Of a stretch of DNA of 64,000 nt, positions 10,671-21,240 are shown piece by piece. The position numbers were made by a program, and so were the translations under genes. The notes beneath the pieces are model-generated. The model ran no database searches, was not told where the DNA came from, and saw nothing but the letters and a program-made list of their open reading frames with translations. The stretch comes from Bactericera cockerelli (Eukaryota > Arthropoda > Insecta > Hemiptera > Triozidae), in the NCBI GenBank assembly GCA_024516035.1, contig CM044959.1, forward strand, positions 10,111,665 through 10,175,664, given 5' to 3'. Positions within the stretch are counted from its first letter, which is position 1. Every line of letters begins with the position of its first letter.

Positions 10671-10846
10671 AAGGTAACTGTGCCCCAGAACCACTTTCGT
10701 ATTACTTCAGGACACTTTACATTTACATCCATACCATTGCGGAAACGGAAAAACTCGATCAGTATTTTCCGCTCCGGCCGGGATTCGAACACGCAACCTT
10801 CGGGTCAGTAGCCAATGTTCTTAACCACCGAGCCACGAAGATCGGC
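10671..10846 (-). repeat. SINE-D copy
   Basis: Minus strand: CGTGGCTCGGTGGTTAAGAA head, GTGTTCGAATCCCGGCCGG B-box region, AAAATACTGATC, and the tail with GAAGTAATACGAAAG. Confidence 0.8.
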
Positions 10847-11210
10847 AACCTCTACTATTGGTACTTTTACTTATGTCAAGCACGCTTTCATCGTCAATCC
10901 ATCCGATCCATGATCTAGTGGAGCTGTTCAGATCACCCTCGGGGGATTAACAGGATCCGAATACCTACTTTTACCTGATTAATTACCCTTTGGCACGACA
11001 AAGCTGTACCACATTTTTTTCTGCCAAAGCTATTATGGTCGCCACACAAGATAAAGTTATTAAGTGCTTTATAAAACTGCTGGCCAGAAGTAGTCCTGGG
11101 AGCAATTTAATTTCCTCAGTAACTTCTTTAATGTTTCATGCATGAGTTGATGCACTTGTATTGATCAGTGGGGGACAAAGTGGACACTTTCTGTGTTGAT
11201 CTTCTTCGCC

Positions 11211-11392
11211 GTGTAGTGGTAGTCAAGTGGTTAAGGCGTCTAGTAATCCAGGGAGAATGCCACCCAAGACATGAATTTTTCCACATGTATCTATACTTAT
11301 TTAAGTATATGAGCACATAATAATAAGACTCTGAGAGTTAGGTGGTAGAAAATGCTTTAAGCATGGGTTACTTTCCACTAAAATAAATTATA
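11211..11392 (+). repeat. SINE-B copy, internally deleted
   Basis: GTAGTGGTAGTCAAGTGGTT head, but the B-box region is missing between AATCCAGGGA and GAATGCCACCC. The tail GGTAGAAAATGCTTTAAGCA is retained. Confidence 0.75.
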
Positions 11393-11526
11393 TTCCATGC
11401 AAACTCTTTTCGACTAAGTAAATTAGAGTTTGTATTGAGCAGTTCATCTTCTTTTCGTAACTAGGCCGACTGCAGGCATATGTATAATGTGAGCGATGTC
11501 AAACTCCTCTAAATTTGTTGCTGTCA

Positions 11527-11664
11527 TCATATTTGTGTTCATCATAATCGTGATATCACAACTACTCAAACTCGTTTCATTAAATATTTGCTTAACTTGG
11601 GACTTGAACCACCGACCTTCTATTTCAAGTCCGCCACCTTATCGATCAAGCTACTTAGGTCGGT
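11527..11664 (-). repeat. SINE-C copy
   Basis: Minus strand: GACCTAAGTAGCTTGATCG head, GGTGGTTCAAGTCCC B box, AGTTTGAGTAGTTGTGATAT tail. Confidence 0.8.
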
Positions 11665-11749
11665 TACTGCAGGTATAGTTCGTGTAGTTTGGGCAATATC
11701 CAACTAATCCAACGCCATCACTACATTTTTGTCCGACATTTAGACAAAC

Positions 11750-11990
11750 GTGAGATTCACAAGTCTGGTGAGATCCACCATGATCGTGTCTGATATGGCT
11801 CAGATCTCATTGCACCATCACAAGATGCATTTACACTCTTCTCGGAGTTGTCATCAAGATTAGCCGGATCGTGTCTGATGCCAGCACGCGTACACGATGC
11901 ATCGTGTAACCTGATCCTGCCACAGGATAACGTTCTTCCCTCACGATTGTCTAATAGCCCGCTTGAAAGGATCATGCTGGCTACTAGCTG
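11750..11990. other. Unassigned, moderately GC-rich segment
   Basis: A 72-codon minus-strand open frame lies here, with a repeated GATCGTGTCTGAT phrase (11779 and 11869). No splice sites or motif; possibly an old repeat. Confidence 0.3.
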
Positions 11991-12307
11991 AATACGAGCA
12001 AGGACTTTCCACCACGGTGTTTAGTACTTGCGTCTAGCCGCAATGTAGGGCAATGAGTAAGGTTAGAAAAGAAAAACAGAAGTGTAGAGTAGGGTTAGAA
12101 AAATAAACATAGGGCCATGTCTTCTAGCCGCAACTAGTGTACAATTTTCTACCAATCCCAAGGCTATTAAGCTCCATAGAACCTTGTGATTGTTGAAAAG
12201 TCCATGCCAGCTTTCGGCTATTAGCTAGGATGTGTATCTCGATCCGGTCATAATAGGCAAACGAAAATTTTAGATTTAGCGGCATGTGACATTTCTAAAA
12301 ATGCAAC

Positions 12308-12450
12308 CGACCTCAGTAGCTTGATCGATAAGGCGACGGAGTTATAACCTGGAAGTCGGTGATTCAAGTCCCGGTTTCAGCATGGATTTAGTAAAGGGAG
12401 TTTGAGTAGTTGTGATATCACGAAAGTGATTAACAGAAATATGATTAACT
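12308..12450 (+). repeat. SINE-C copy
   Basis: CCGACCTCAGTAGCTTGATC head through GTGATTAACAGAAATATGAT. Confidence 0.85.
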
Positions 12451-13870
12451 AACATTACTAAAATTGGTCAAATAGTATTCTAAACTAAGGGTGTCTCCCC
12501 AAAATCAAAAGGTGTTCATCCTTAGAATTTTCGTTTACTCAGAGCAGTGAGTCTCACTTCAAAGGTTTTATTATTTCATGAGACTGTATTGTTGTTGTTG
12601 TTGTTTTGTTTTCTTTTTTTATTCATGGTTATTGTTTTCAATATTTTGCGAAAGATTGCTATCGTATTGTTTATTTCTTTATATTATTGTTTTGCCACGG
12701 ATTACGACACGAAAGAGTCATAATCTTTCGTCGTACACCTGTACTTCGTGCAGTTCTTTGTTTTTTAGCATTCTTGTATTTAAAATCTTTTTGTTTGATA
12801 AAAGTATGGTTATTCGAGAGACTTCTGAGATTCCGGAACTATGACCACCTTCTGCTTTTCAAACCAATCCAACCGATTCTTTCAGCACTCCATATGAATT
12901 GAAACAGTCACAAAAGAATTAAAAACAAGAATAGGGGATTGGGTATTGTCTATATCTTTTGAACACACAAGTAATGTGCAAGAATTTTTTATATTTCTTC
13001 AGATTACTTTGAATAGTGCGACGCATTTTTTTGCCATGTAATTGCGACTCTGATCAATAACCAATAACGAAATATTCAAAGTAATCAATAAGGATAGTAT
13101 AATTGATCACCTTAATCAAGAAATTTGTTGGTGACATACCCGTACATAGCTATGAAAATTCTCTTTTCTTGGCCATTAAAATCTCCCCAAAAAGTTAGCA
13201 TTAGCTTAGGGGTTGTAATTTTTGTAATAATAAAAAATAAAATATAAATAAATGATATTTTTCAGAATCAAAAATCAAATCCATTGTAATTGTAAGATGT
13301 TTCGCCAGTTGTCATGTTATTGAAAATTATTACCTACTTACATGATTGCAAATTTTTATTTAAGTTTTTTTTCCAAAGGTGTGAATGAACCATAAAACTT
13401 ACTTTCTTTTTCCAAGAACATGTTCTCTAGCCCTTGTCTGTGATGCCTAGTAATAAATACAATACCTCCTATTAAAATGTAAACTGTCGTCCTTTTTATG
13501 AGCCAGTTGTCAAGCGTTGAGTTGATTTTTTACGATGCCGCCCTACCAAAGCTAATATTTACTTTGATTCTTTTTTTTTAACAAAACTATTTTAAAATAA
13601 TATTCTTTTCGGCACTTAAGTTCATCCTATGTACATATTACAAAAGAAAACTGGTTTGGTAAGAAGCCTCATTTCAAGCCAGAAGAATGTTTTTACACAT
13701 TCAATTGTGAGTCAAGACCCGAGTCAACTTCTTATTTTGTGGATCTCCTCTTTTTCGCTTTGTTTCAATGACTTTCATATTTAACGGTTACTGTTTTTGT
13801 ATTCATTCCAGGTTATGTTTACTTTTGTAAGTTGTGGTATAATAATTCTTTGTCCGTGAGATGGGCACAA
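12451..13870. other. 1.4 kb without gene or clear repeat
   Basis: AT-rich sequence. Overlapping plus-strand open frames near 12578-12902 are Phe/Tyr/Ile-rich with no coding signature. I see no RNA gene. Confidence 0.45.
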
Positions 13871-13873
13871 ATA

Positions 13874-14060
13874 TTATTATTATATTATGCTTTATGAGGT
13901 AAGACAAATTAAAATATATACAGTAAAATACAATGAAATTACAAAGAAAAAATAAATAGATTGAACAAAGAAACAGGAACAAAAAAGAGAATAAAGCTAA
14001 TTTCCTACCTTAAGGGCGGTGTTATTGCCTGTGGCAATCTCTTCCACCCAACCCTTATAT
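13874..14060 (-). repeat. Family N retroposon tail
   Basis: Minus strand: GGGTTGGGTGGAAGAGATTG, GCAATAACACCGCCCTTAA, then an AT-rich tail. The same module recurs at about 46.6, 49.7, 53.6, 62.2 and 63.3 kb, and the hallmark is conserved in all. Confidence 0.75.
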
Positions 14061-14306
14061 CTATCGGTGGTGGAAGGATTATATGGACGTCCGGATCCAA
14101 TGTCTAGGCTCCTGAGACAATATTAAGAAAATTTGTCACAATGATGGTTGTCAAAACCCAACGCTTATTGATGACATATTGTTTCGGGGGATTTCGGCCT
14201 TAATGCCGAGAGCGTATTTTGTCGAATTAGTATGAACTTGGTACTTTTAACCATTGTTATGTCACAATTCTTGCTCTCTCTCGATTTCTCCCCTGATCAA
14301 TATCAT

Positions 14307-14510
14307 ATCATAGGGTGACGTCATCGTGAACGATGGTAGCCAGGCAGTGGAGGAATGACTCAGCACTTCTACCACTGCCTTTACAAGGAGGCTAATCATT
14401 GACAAGGGCCATCAGAACCAAGCCAATGCTGGTATTCTCCCTGTTTATAGTCCCCCAGCCAGACTGCTGGTCTTCTCCCTGTTTATAGTCCCCCAGCTAG
14501 ACTGATCAAT
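14307..14510 (-). repeat. Family G copy with two head subrepeats
   Basis: Read on the minus strand: two 38-base subrepeats (GGGGGACTATAAACAGGGAG), then GGTTCTGATGGCCC, GACAGTGGTAGAAG (partly diverged) and GCTACCATCGTTCACGATGA. It sits beyond the 3-prime end of the TPX2-like gene. Confidence 0.8.
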
Positions 14511-14596
14511 ATACATAGAATTTAAACTACAACTTTCTCATTCAATTTCACTGTGCTAATCACTAGAAACTGTTCTTTTTTTTACAAAAATAAAAA

Positions 14597-14755
14597 ATAA
14601 AAAGGCTTTGTTGTTACCAAACTCAGATGCCTTTAAGATAATTATGCAAGATTCTATTTTTTACAAATAAAAAGTCCACGAAACGTTCGATATTTGTTTC
14701 AAAATAAAAAGGCTTTGTTGTTACCAAACTCAGATGCCTTTGAGATATGCAAGTT
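14597..14755. repeat. 52-base direct duplication, 106 bases apart
   Basis: AAAAGGCTTTGTTGTTACCA plus AACTCAGATGCCTTT occurs twice, from about 14599 and 14706. The second copy ends close to the stop codon of the minus-strand gene, so the pair would lie in its 3-prime UTR. Confidence 0.85.
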
Positions 14756-14764
14756 GTAATTTGT

Positions 14765-15058
14765 TCAAACTGAATCATTTGAATCGCTCAAGAGGGATCC
14801 TTTTCTTTTCAAAGGCACAACTTTCGCTTCAGGTTCAGACGATTTCAAATTGAAATTTGTTACGGGTTTCAAAATTGTTTTCGCTCTAGGTTTGACATTG
14901 TCATCAGCATTTCGACGAGTGGTCAACTTCTGCTGTATTTCAACTATGCTCTCGTATAGGTGATTGTAGTCGATTCTCTTCACCTCGGCTTTCACCTCTA
15001 TCTTGTGATCATCATCCAACACAACTGTTTTGAGGTTCTCCAGAGAATTCTTTGGAGC
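14765..15058 (-). CDS. TPX2: TPX2-like gene, terminal exon
   Basis: Acceptor TTTTTCATCAG precedes 15058. There are 97 codons then TGA at 14767-14765. The reading starts APKNSLENLK, contains VKRIDYNHLYESIVEIQQKL, and ends with SDSNDSV. It is in phase 0 with the preceding exon. No AATAAA was found immediately downstream on the minus strand. Confidence 0.6.
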   Translation of the reverse strand, partial: APKNSLENLKTVVLDDDHKIEVKAEVKRIDYNHLYESIVEIQQKLTTRRNADDNVKPRAKTILKPVTNFNLKSSEPEAKVVPLKRKGSLLSDSNDSV

Positions 15059-18000
15059 CTGATGAAAAATGCAATTTTACCTCGTTATTTTATACAATGC
15101 GAAAGGGTCGCGCTTGTGGTAGGTTACGATACCGTAATAATAATATAAACCGTAATAATATAAATAGTGAAAGGAAACCACCAAGCGAGGTTAATGCACA
15201 AAGCATTTTCTACCACCTAACCCTCAGAATCTTATTATTATGTGGTCACAAACTCAATGAGGAAAAATTCGTGCACTAGGTGGAATTCCAACCAACGGAT
15301 CCATATACACTACCTGGATAACCAGACTAGCGCGTTAACCACTTGACTACCAGTGCACGATATCATCCATGTCAGCCCAAAAGACAATAACACAAATCGT
15401 AGTCACCCTTAACAGGGTTGGCGTTAGGAAAGGCAGTATGGAAGAAGGAGTGTCGAAACCAAAAAATCTCTAACAACTAACCATGAAAAAGAAAAAGTTG
15501 ACCAATACCGACCACAAGTAGTAAGTTTTGGAAAAGACAAAGTGAAAGACGAAGAAGAAGATTTTCTACAAATCGGCACAAACATATAATGCTGTTGAAT
15601 GTATCAAAAAATGAATCTAGCAGCATGGCATCGGCAGTGCGCCAGGCCAGGCCCGGGTAAAACTTTACAGCGCTGTCTTTTGTGCTTTACCACAGTTATG
15701 GACAACATTCCATGGTATATTGATATTGAATTTGAAAATACATTAATAATTTTTGAAAAGACATTGATGAATTTATTTAAAAACATATTATGGTGCGTCA
15801 CCACATAATTAAGAGTTAATATAAATATTTTCTGGTCTTACCGCTGGTATTTCAGTTTTGAGCAGGACAACGTCATCTAGTGAAACTGATCTTTCTCTTG
15901 ACGGTTTCATTAGATCTTCAAGTATCTCACAAGATACATGTTTTGCTGGAAGATTTTTTTCACGAAGAACTTCTTTTGCTTTCACAATCTGTTGAACTTT
16001 GTTTACTGGCCTTACTGATTTTGATTTTACAGGATCAATCTTGGGCGGCTTTGGTGCACAACTTGGTATCTTCTTCTGTTCGAAGACTTTCACTTTAGTT
16101 GGTTTCTTTTTTAACTCGAAATTTTGTTGATTTTGAGTGTTTACCTTTGGTTTATTTACATCCGTTCGTTGTTTAACAGGGTTAATAGAGCTAGACTTCA
16201 GTTTCAGTGTACCATTGTTCAAGCCTGGAGCGCTAGGGATGGAAGGAGCAGGACATGTTGGAACAGTTGAGCTCTGTTTTTGGTCTCTGTTTTCAAGTTT
16301 GATGGGAGACATATTGTGCTCTGCTTTTGACCGCATCAGCATAACCTTCCGGTCTTGTTTATTGCTCTAGAGAAAAAGATAGGTAAGTTAATTTATCTGT
16401 AATTTTCCATTACAATTGAATACTTGCCAAAAGTTCTAGAGCTAAATAAATTAAATTAAACCCTATTCATTCTGTCTGAGTAGAATTTCGTCCCCATTCT
16501 AATAATTTCATGTTTCAAATCTTATTTAGCTTGCACTCCGTCTCATCCCGCTTAAGCAGGGTCGACGTTTCTGGTCAGTCTCTTCCAGTTTAATCAATTT
16601 TGTACATCGGCTGGTCTCACTTCTTTTTCCCTTATGTCCTTTTAAATATGTTCGTGTTTCAAATAAACTAGGAAAAATCCATGCATGGCATTAGTTCTTT
16701 GAAATCTCGACTACGAAAAGGAAAAATCAATCAGAACAAATAAATAATAAAGTCAGTCAGTATTTTGTCAGCGTCGATGGCGCGTTTAATGCACCAATTC
16801 TCGTAGGATCACCGAAGTTTTGCAACGTCCAGAAAGGTGAAGTCTTCGTGATGCTGGTATTCCAATCCAACCCAAGCTAGGTGAGGTTATTGTGGGTAGC
16901 AAATTTGTGATTTCCTGCGAATGGAGTTTAACACCCCCGTCGTGATATGACCATGCAGTTGAAAGCGACGTTAAACCCAAATTTAAAAAAAACTGAGTCA
17001 GAAGATGATATAAAAAAAAAATTATATCCTATGGGGTTCGGTGGAAGAGAAAGCCACAGGCTTTAACCTCGCCCCTTGGTTCACTACATATTCTTGATAT
17101 TCTATTGTGTTCTTTCTTTTTCATGTTATATTTTGTTGAATGTATCATGTAGTTGACCAATGTGTTAAATAATAATAAGAGGTATGACTATACTATACCT
17201 CTTCTGACAATTTCTCAGTCAACGCTTTCTTCTGCAATATTTTCTCCTCGAACAATTTCTCGGCTGTCTCTTTGGTCGCTGTCTGGGTGGAGCGGGGGTT
17301 GCGGGGCTTCTTGCGGTGGCTTTGAAGGGTCCTCATCTCGGGGGAGGAGAGGCGGTACCTGAAGATCCAGGAGGGCACAGGACGAGCGTGGTACTCCCGG
17401 AGTTTCTTCTCCTCCTCGAGGATCTGAAATACATCATCATCATCATCATAGGGTGGCGACATCGTTAACGATGGTAGCCAGATAGTGGAGGAATGACTCA
17501 GCACTTCTACCACTGTCTTTACAAGGAGGCTAATAATTGACAAGGGCCCCCAGAACCAAGCCAATGCTGGTCTACTCCCTGTTTATAGTCCCCCAGCCAG
17601 ACTGAATACTGATAGAGGATCCTCAAGGTCAGTATTTGCTGGATTTCTCAAGAGACGATGGGAAACTATCTGAATAGATAAAATGATAAAATCAACTCCT
17701 CATTTAATTTAACTTATTTATCATTTCAACCGTCTGAAATACATAAGTTTTATAAAATAAAAGAGTCCATGATGGTTGATCGCACATAGAAATATGTGGT
17801 TCAGGACGAGCCAACTTTGAAATATAGTTGGCTGGAGACCATCACTCACCCCTCCAGCTGTAGCCAAGCTGGCTACAACAACAACATAAAATAAAATAAA
17901 TATATAAGTTATATAAAAAAAATAATGCAAGGGGATCTTCAAGGTCAGTATTTGCTGGATTTCTCAAGAGACGATGGGAAATTTTCTGAACAAATAAAAT

Positions 18001-20022
18001 GGTAAAATCAACTCCTCGTTTAATCTTAATATATAAATGTCAAAGTCACTGACTGACCACTGACTGATCATCGCTCTACAGCCCAAACCGTAAGTCCTAG
18101 GAACCTGAAATTTGGTAGGTAGCTTTGTCTTATAGTCTAGATGTGCAATAAGACGGGATTTTTCGAAATTCCCACTACAACACCTGCCATTGGCGAAAAA
18201 GTATTTTTTGCTTTCACGGCCATGCCTCGGCCCGCAAAGCGAGCGTCAGCCCGCTTGTAAGTTATATGAAAAAATAAGTAAAATCAATTGGTCCAAAATG
18301 GACAAGGATGGCACAAGATAGAGAGAGATGGAAGAAGCATTGCGACCTGCAGCATTGGCGAGAAATGGACACCGCTTGAAATCACGGGTCCATCAAGGTA
18401 TCAAGGCATGAAAAAATAATACAAGAGGATCCTCAAGGTCAGTATTTGCTGGATTTCTCAAGAGCCAATGGGAAATTATCTGAATAAATAAAATGATAAA
18501 ATCAACTCCTAATTTAATTTAACTTATTTATCATTCCAACCGACTTCAGTAGCTTGATCGATACGGCGGTGGACTTGTAACCTGGAGATCCGTGGTTCAA
18601 GTCCCGGTTTCAGCGTGGATTTAATAAAGCAAGTTTGAGTAGTTGTGATACCACGAAGTGATTAACACAAATATGATATCTTTCAGGCTCGGCCGGTGCT
18701 AAGGAGCTGAGGAACTGCAGCACTCCCAGATAAAAAGAAAAAGATAGTTTTTTTTCAAGTCATACCTCGTTTACCGTGAAAATTATTACACATTTCTAGA
18801 ATAATTAATTTATAATTATAATGATTGGTATGGTAAATAAACTCAAACTCGTTTGATACTAAACTGTTAGCATAATGGGACTCCCTGTCTCGAGCTGACA
18901 GTCTAAATAAAGCACTACTATACTATACTATACTATACTCTATAAATCCTATTTTGGTCTGGTGTATGTGGCAGCATCCCCAACCATTTTCCCAACGGCC
19001 GCGCCTGATTCCTTTGTAAAAATCACCTTCTTAACAGTGTATTATAATGTAATTGGGTGTATGTCAAATTTCATTGTAATTGACATACATCTGTTTTGTA
19101 TTGCACTTAAAAATAAATAAATAAATTAAATTAAATTTCCTCCGAGTTAAATCTAACCAAGATGGCTGATTTTAAAGGACACGTTTGAAGCATTAAAAAA
19201 AAAAAATATGTTTACCTTGCGCAGGCGTTCGCTTTTCTTCCTCTCGATGTCCTTGTCTTCGCTCATGGAAGCTGAAGGGTTTCACCTCAGTCACGTGCAG
19301 GGTCTTCTGTCTGGGCGACCTCTGCTTCCAGGTGAAGGAGTGTCGGGGCACGGGGCGGGCCTTGAACACGAACTTGGGCGGGTCCCACTCGGGGTGTCTG
19401 TGATACTACGGGAAAGGAATCAAAGGAAAGTTGGCTCTTGAGCTGAAGTTCCCAAACTGGGGGGCGTAGAGGCAAGCCAAAAGGGGCGGGAAGGCTTTCA
19501 TTTCAGGAAATAAGGGCATAGTACCAAAATGTATGGTCACACCTGCATTAGAAGATACCTCAAGTGGTTGAAGTGTCGGGGACATGACGAGTTATTCTCC
19601 CATTTGGGATTTTGACCACATAATAATACGTCTTAAGCTTACTGTTACAGTAATGGAACTAATTAGTTTTGATCGGGCAGTGTAAACAAGGTAATATTAT
19701 TTCGCCCTATCTAGTGGACTATGATCAAGAAGTAGACCCTAACCAATAATGAGTTAAAGTTGACCAATAATTTGTTTGGAAAGATGATGACATTATAAAG
19801 CACTGAAGATAAATGGGTGTTTTCTCATGAACGGAAGATAACTGCACACGAAAAAAGCAAATCAGTCATTTAACAAACTATTCGATGAGTGGCTTTCTTT
19901 TGATAACTTACTACACTGGAAGATTTGTGAACCAAAGGTTTGTGATGTGTGGCATGAACTAAGGTCGGTAACTTCTCCAATTTGGTTGAGGCTTCCTTTG
20001 GTTCCTGTAGAGAACACTTCTG
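14765..20022 (-). CDS. TPX2: TPX2-like spindle protein, five visible exons (gene span)
   Basis: Exons in transcription order are 20022-19912, 19405-19216, 17423-17199, 16366-15842 and 15058-14765 (stop). All junctions are phase 0, giving about 447 codons after correcting one base. TPX2 (targeting protein for Xklp2) is a microtubule nucleator and Aurora A activator at the spindle. The support is repeated TPX2-type blocks: FVFKARPVP, then 22 residues later VKPFSFHERDK, a charged helix (ERKKSERLRKILEEEKKLRE), then YHARPVP. Order and spacing fit TPX2 better than FAM161, which has similar KPF and ARPVP motifs but longer spacing. The last two exons are Lys/Pro-rich with no assignable domain. The N-terminal Aurora-binding part was not found. 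Confidence 0.6.
15168..15358 (-). repeat. SINE-B copy in TPX2-like intron
   Basis: Minus strand: GTGCACTGGTAGTCAAGTGG to the GCATTAACCTCGCTTGGTGG tail, in the sense orientation of the host gene. Confidence 0.85.
15842..16366 (-). CDS. TPX2: TPX2-like gene, fourth visible exon
   Basis: Acceptor TTTTTCTCTAG before 16366 and donor GCG|GTAAGA at 15841. It has 175 codons, phase 0 at both ends. The reading starts SNKQDRKVMLMRSK and is rich in Lys, Pro, Val and Ser with spaced basic clusters, suggesting a disordered microtubule- or nucleic-acid-binding segment. The frame is intact. Confidence 0.65.
16769..16991 (+). repeat. 5S-SINE copy in TPX2-like intron
   Basis: GCGTCGATGGCGCGTTTAAT and CTCGTAGGATCACCGAAGTT match 5S rRNA. 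The body AAGCTAGGTGAGGTTATTGT and tail GATATGACCATGCAGTTGAA end in an A-rich run. Confidence 0.85.
17199..17423 (-). CDS. TPX2: TPX2-like gene, third visible exon
   Basis: Acceptor GTATTTCAG before 17423 and donor GAG|GTATAG at 17198. It has 75 codons, phase 0 at both ends. It encodes ILEEEKKLREYHARPVPSW, then a basic linker and a Glu/Lys helix (KETAEKLFEEKILQKKALTE). The YHARPVP block is the TPX2-type F-x-A-x-P-x-P motif. The acceptor lies only a few bases from an inserted family-G repeat. Confidence 0.7.
17430..17605 (-). repeat. Family G copy adjoining a splice acceptor
   Basis: Minus strand: one head subrepeat, GGTTCTGGGGGCCC, then ATCGTTAACGATG and an (ATG)n tail. The tail runs to within about 10 bases of the acceptor at 17424-17425. 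Confidence 0.85.
17612..17722 (+). repeat. Family H copy
   Basis: GGATCCTCAAGGTCAGTATT, GCTGGATTTCTCAAGAGACG and AAAATCAACTCCTCATTTAA; repeated at about 17.93 and 18.42 kb, and inverted at 24.65 kb. Confidence 0.8.
17752..17888 (+). repeat. Family I copy
   Basis: GGTTGATCGCACATAGAAAT, AGTTGGCTGGAGACCATC and a CTACAACAACAAC end; also at about 25.8 and 53.9 kb. Confidence 0.75.
17927..18026 (+). repeat. Family H copy
   Basis: GGGATCTTCAAGGTCAGTAT through ATCAACTCCTCGTTTAATC. Confidence 0.75.
18033..18256 (+). repeat. Family J dispersed repeat
   Basis: GACTGACCACTGACTGATCA, CTGAAATTTGGTAGGTAGCT, ATAAGACGGGATTTTTCGAA and GCCTCGGCCCGCAAAGCG; nearly the same segment lies at 34.07-34.31 kb. This sequence style is common in non-autonomous arthropod transposons; I cannot place the class. 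Confidence 0.7.
18418..18533 (+). repeat. Family H copy
   Basis: GAGGATCCTCAAGGTCAGTA through TTAACTTATTTATCATT. Confidence 0.75.
18540..18680 (+). repeat. SINE-C copy
   Basis: CCGACTTCAGTAGCTTGATC head, TGGTTCAAGTCCC B box, GTTTGAGTAGTTGTGATACC tail. Confidence 0.85.
19216..19405 (-). CDS. TPX2: TPX2-like gene, second visible exon, with +1 frameshift
   Basis: Acceptor TTTCCCGTAG before 19405 and donor AAG|GTAAAC at 19215. The first part reads YHRHPEWDPPKFVFKARPVP, then KTLHVTEVKPFSFHER. After that the homologous reading continues only in another frame (DKDIERKKSERLRK). The exon is 190 bases, one more than a multiple of three, while every neighbouring exon is a multiple of three with phase-0 ends. 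One extra A in GAGCGAAGACAAG (about 19258-19261) explains it. A sequencing or assembly error is likelier than a pseudogene because both halves are well conserved. Confidence 0.65.
19577..19703 (+). repeat. SINE-A body and tail, head lost
   Basis: GGGACATGACGAGTTATTCT, CCCATTTGGGATTTTGACC and GATCGGGCAGTGTAAACAAG. Confidence 0.75.
19912..20022 (-). CDS. TPX2: TPX2-like gene, first visible exon (candidate)
   Basis: Acceptor CTGCAGTTTCAG before 20022 and donor GTA|GTAAGT at 19911. It has 37 codons, phase 0 at both ends, which fits the series. The reading includes QEPKEASTKLEKLP and HHKPLVHKSSSV. No diagnostic motif, so the call rests on splice sites, phase and position. Confidence 0.45.
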
Positions 20023-20676
20023 CTGAAACTGCAGAAGTTCCATCAGGACTCCGGAATTCATGGAGTCCCAAATTCGTCTATGACTTATACACCAAAATTA
20101 AAATCAAAAAAAGTTTTGATAAAAATAGGTTAAAATGATGTTTAAAACCAAAAAACACCGATTAAAATCTAAATTTTCCTACTCATACTAATTTTGCCGG
20201 AAAAAATTTGACCGATGGAACCATACTATCTCAACTTCACTTTTGCTCCGTTATTTTGGACCAAACAGCCAATGCTTAAATTTCGGTGGTGGTGCATTCT
20301 TCCGTGCTTGATTTCATTAAAGTCCATTGTGTTATTAAGGATACAAACACGATTGTTTGGACCTTGGGTATTTGAAACATTATTTTATAGAGTAGGGAAT
20401 ATTATTGCAAACAAAATGCTGGGGAAAGAAGGCTCTGTCATATCCACTGCAAAATTTAATCCAGAAAGGAAATTACTCAAGCAATCTGAGTTCTTTGCGC
20501 TCTGTATTACAAATGACATAAATATTTTAAAAAAAACTTTAATTTATAAAATTTATTAATAATTAATATTGTAAAATTAAATTAGTGATAATTCCTAGAT
20601 TGATAGTTCTCTTAAGCTGGTTCCAGCGTAACAAAGGTATGCATATTTATATAAAAAAAAATATATTCAAATCCAA

Positions 20677-20832
20677 CCGTCACGTCGTCAGTAGTCCGAT
20701 TGATAAGGCAACCTATTCATAATCTTGAGGTCGGTGGTTCGAATACCAAGTATGCCAAATAATTCGTAAGGCTAATTTTACTGTAGTATTTGCGTGGTCA
20801 CTATAGTGGTTAACACAAAATATTTGATAACA
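20677..20832 (+). repeat. Diverged SINE-C copy
   Basis: GTCAGTAGTCCGATTGATAAGGC, GAGGTCGGTGGTTCGAAT and GTGGTTAACACAAAATATTT are recognisable but mutated. Confidence 0.65.
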
Positions 20833-20879
20833 TACCATAACTCTTTGATTAGGGAGCAGTATCTAAAATATATTTATTA

Positions 20880-21240
20880 TTATTATCTCTTTCTAGTTGA
20901 ATCTTTAAATGAAATATCTTTTAAAGTGTCTGCTTCACATTCTTTTTTCATCAAATTTCTTCCAATCTCGTTACATCTTCGAATTTTCCCACCAATTTTC
21001 TTCCTGAGGTTTAAAACCAAATCGAAAGTAACGAATTTTTCGAGAGATCCTGGTTCTAAAATTTCAGGTGCATCAGGTTTGGAGTTGAAGGCTCAACGCG
21101 TGGTTTCTTGAGATCTACTTCTTTCAGATTCTCAAGTCAGTCTTCAGCGACTTCAGATGTACAGTTTTCATTTTCAGTATCTTCTCGCAGCTCAGACGCG
21201 TTTTGTCGCAAAAGTTTTTTTAGCGAGTGTCCGATAATAA
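20880..21240 (-). pseudogene. Possible decayed or frameshifted coding segment upstream of the TPX2-like gene
   Basis: On the minus strand two frames read like coding sequence in succession: ASELREDTENENCTSEVAED, a stop, then LENLKEVDLKKPRVEPSTPN; the other frame continues SKPDAPEILEPGSLEKFVTF and LRKKIGGKIRRCNEIGRN. No intact exon can be defined. It may be a broken or error-containing exon of the TPX2-like gene, or chance. Confidence 0.3.

Noticed and set aside
19208..19441. Plus-strand 77-codon frame opposite the TPX2-like exon
   Set aside because: It is the antisense shadow of the minus-strand exon, which has matching splice sites and conserved motifs.
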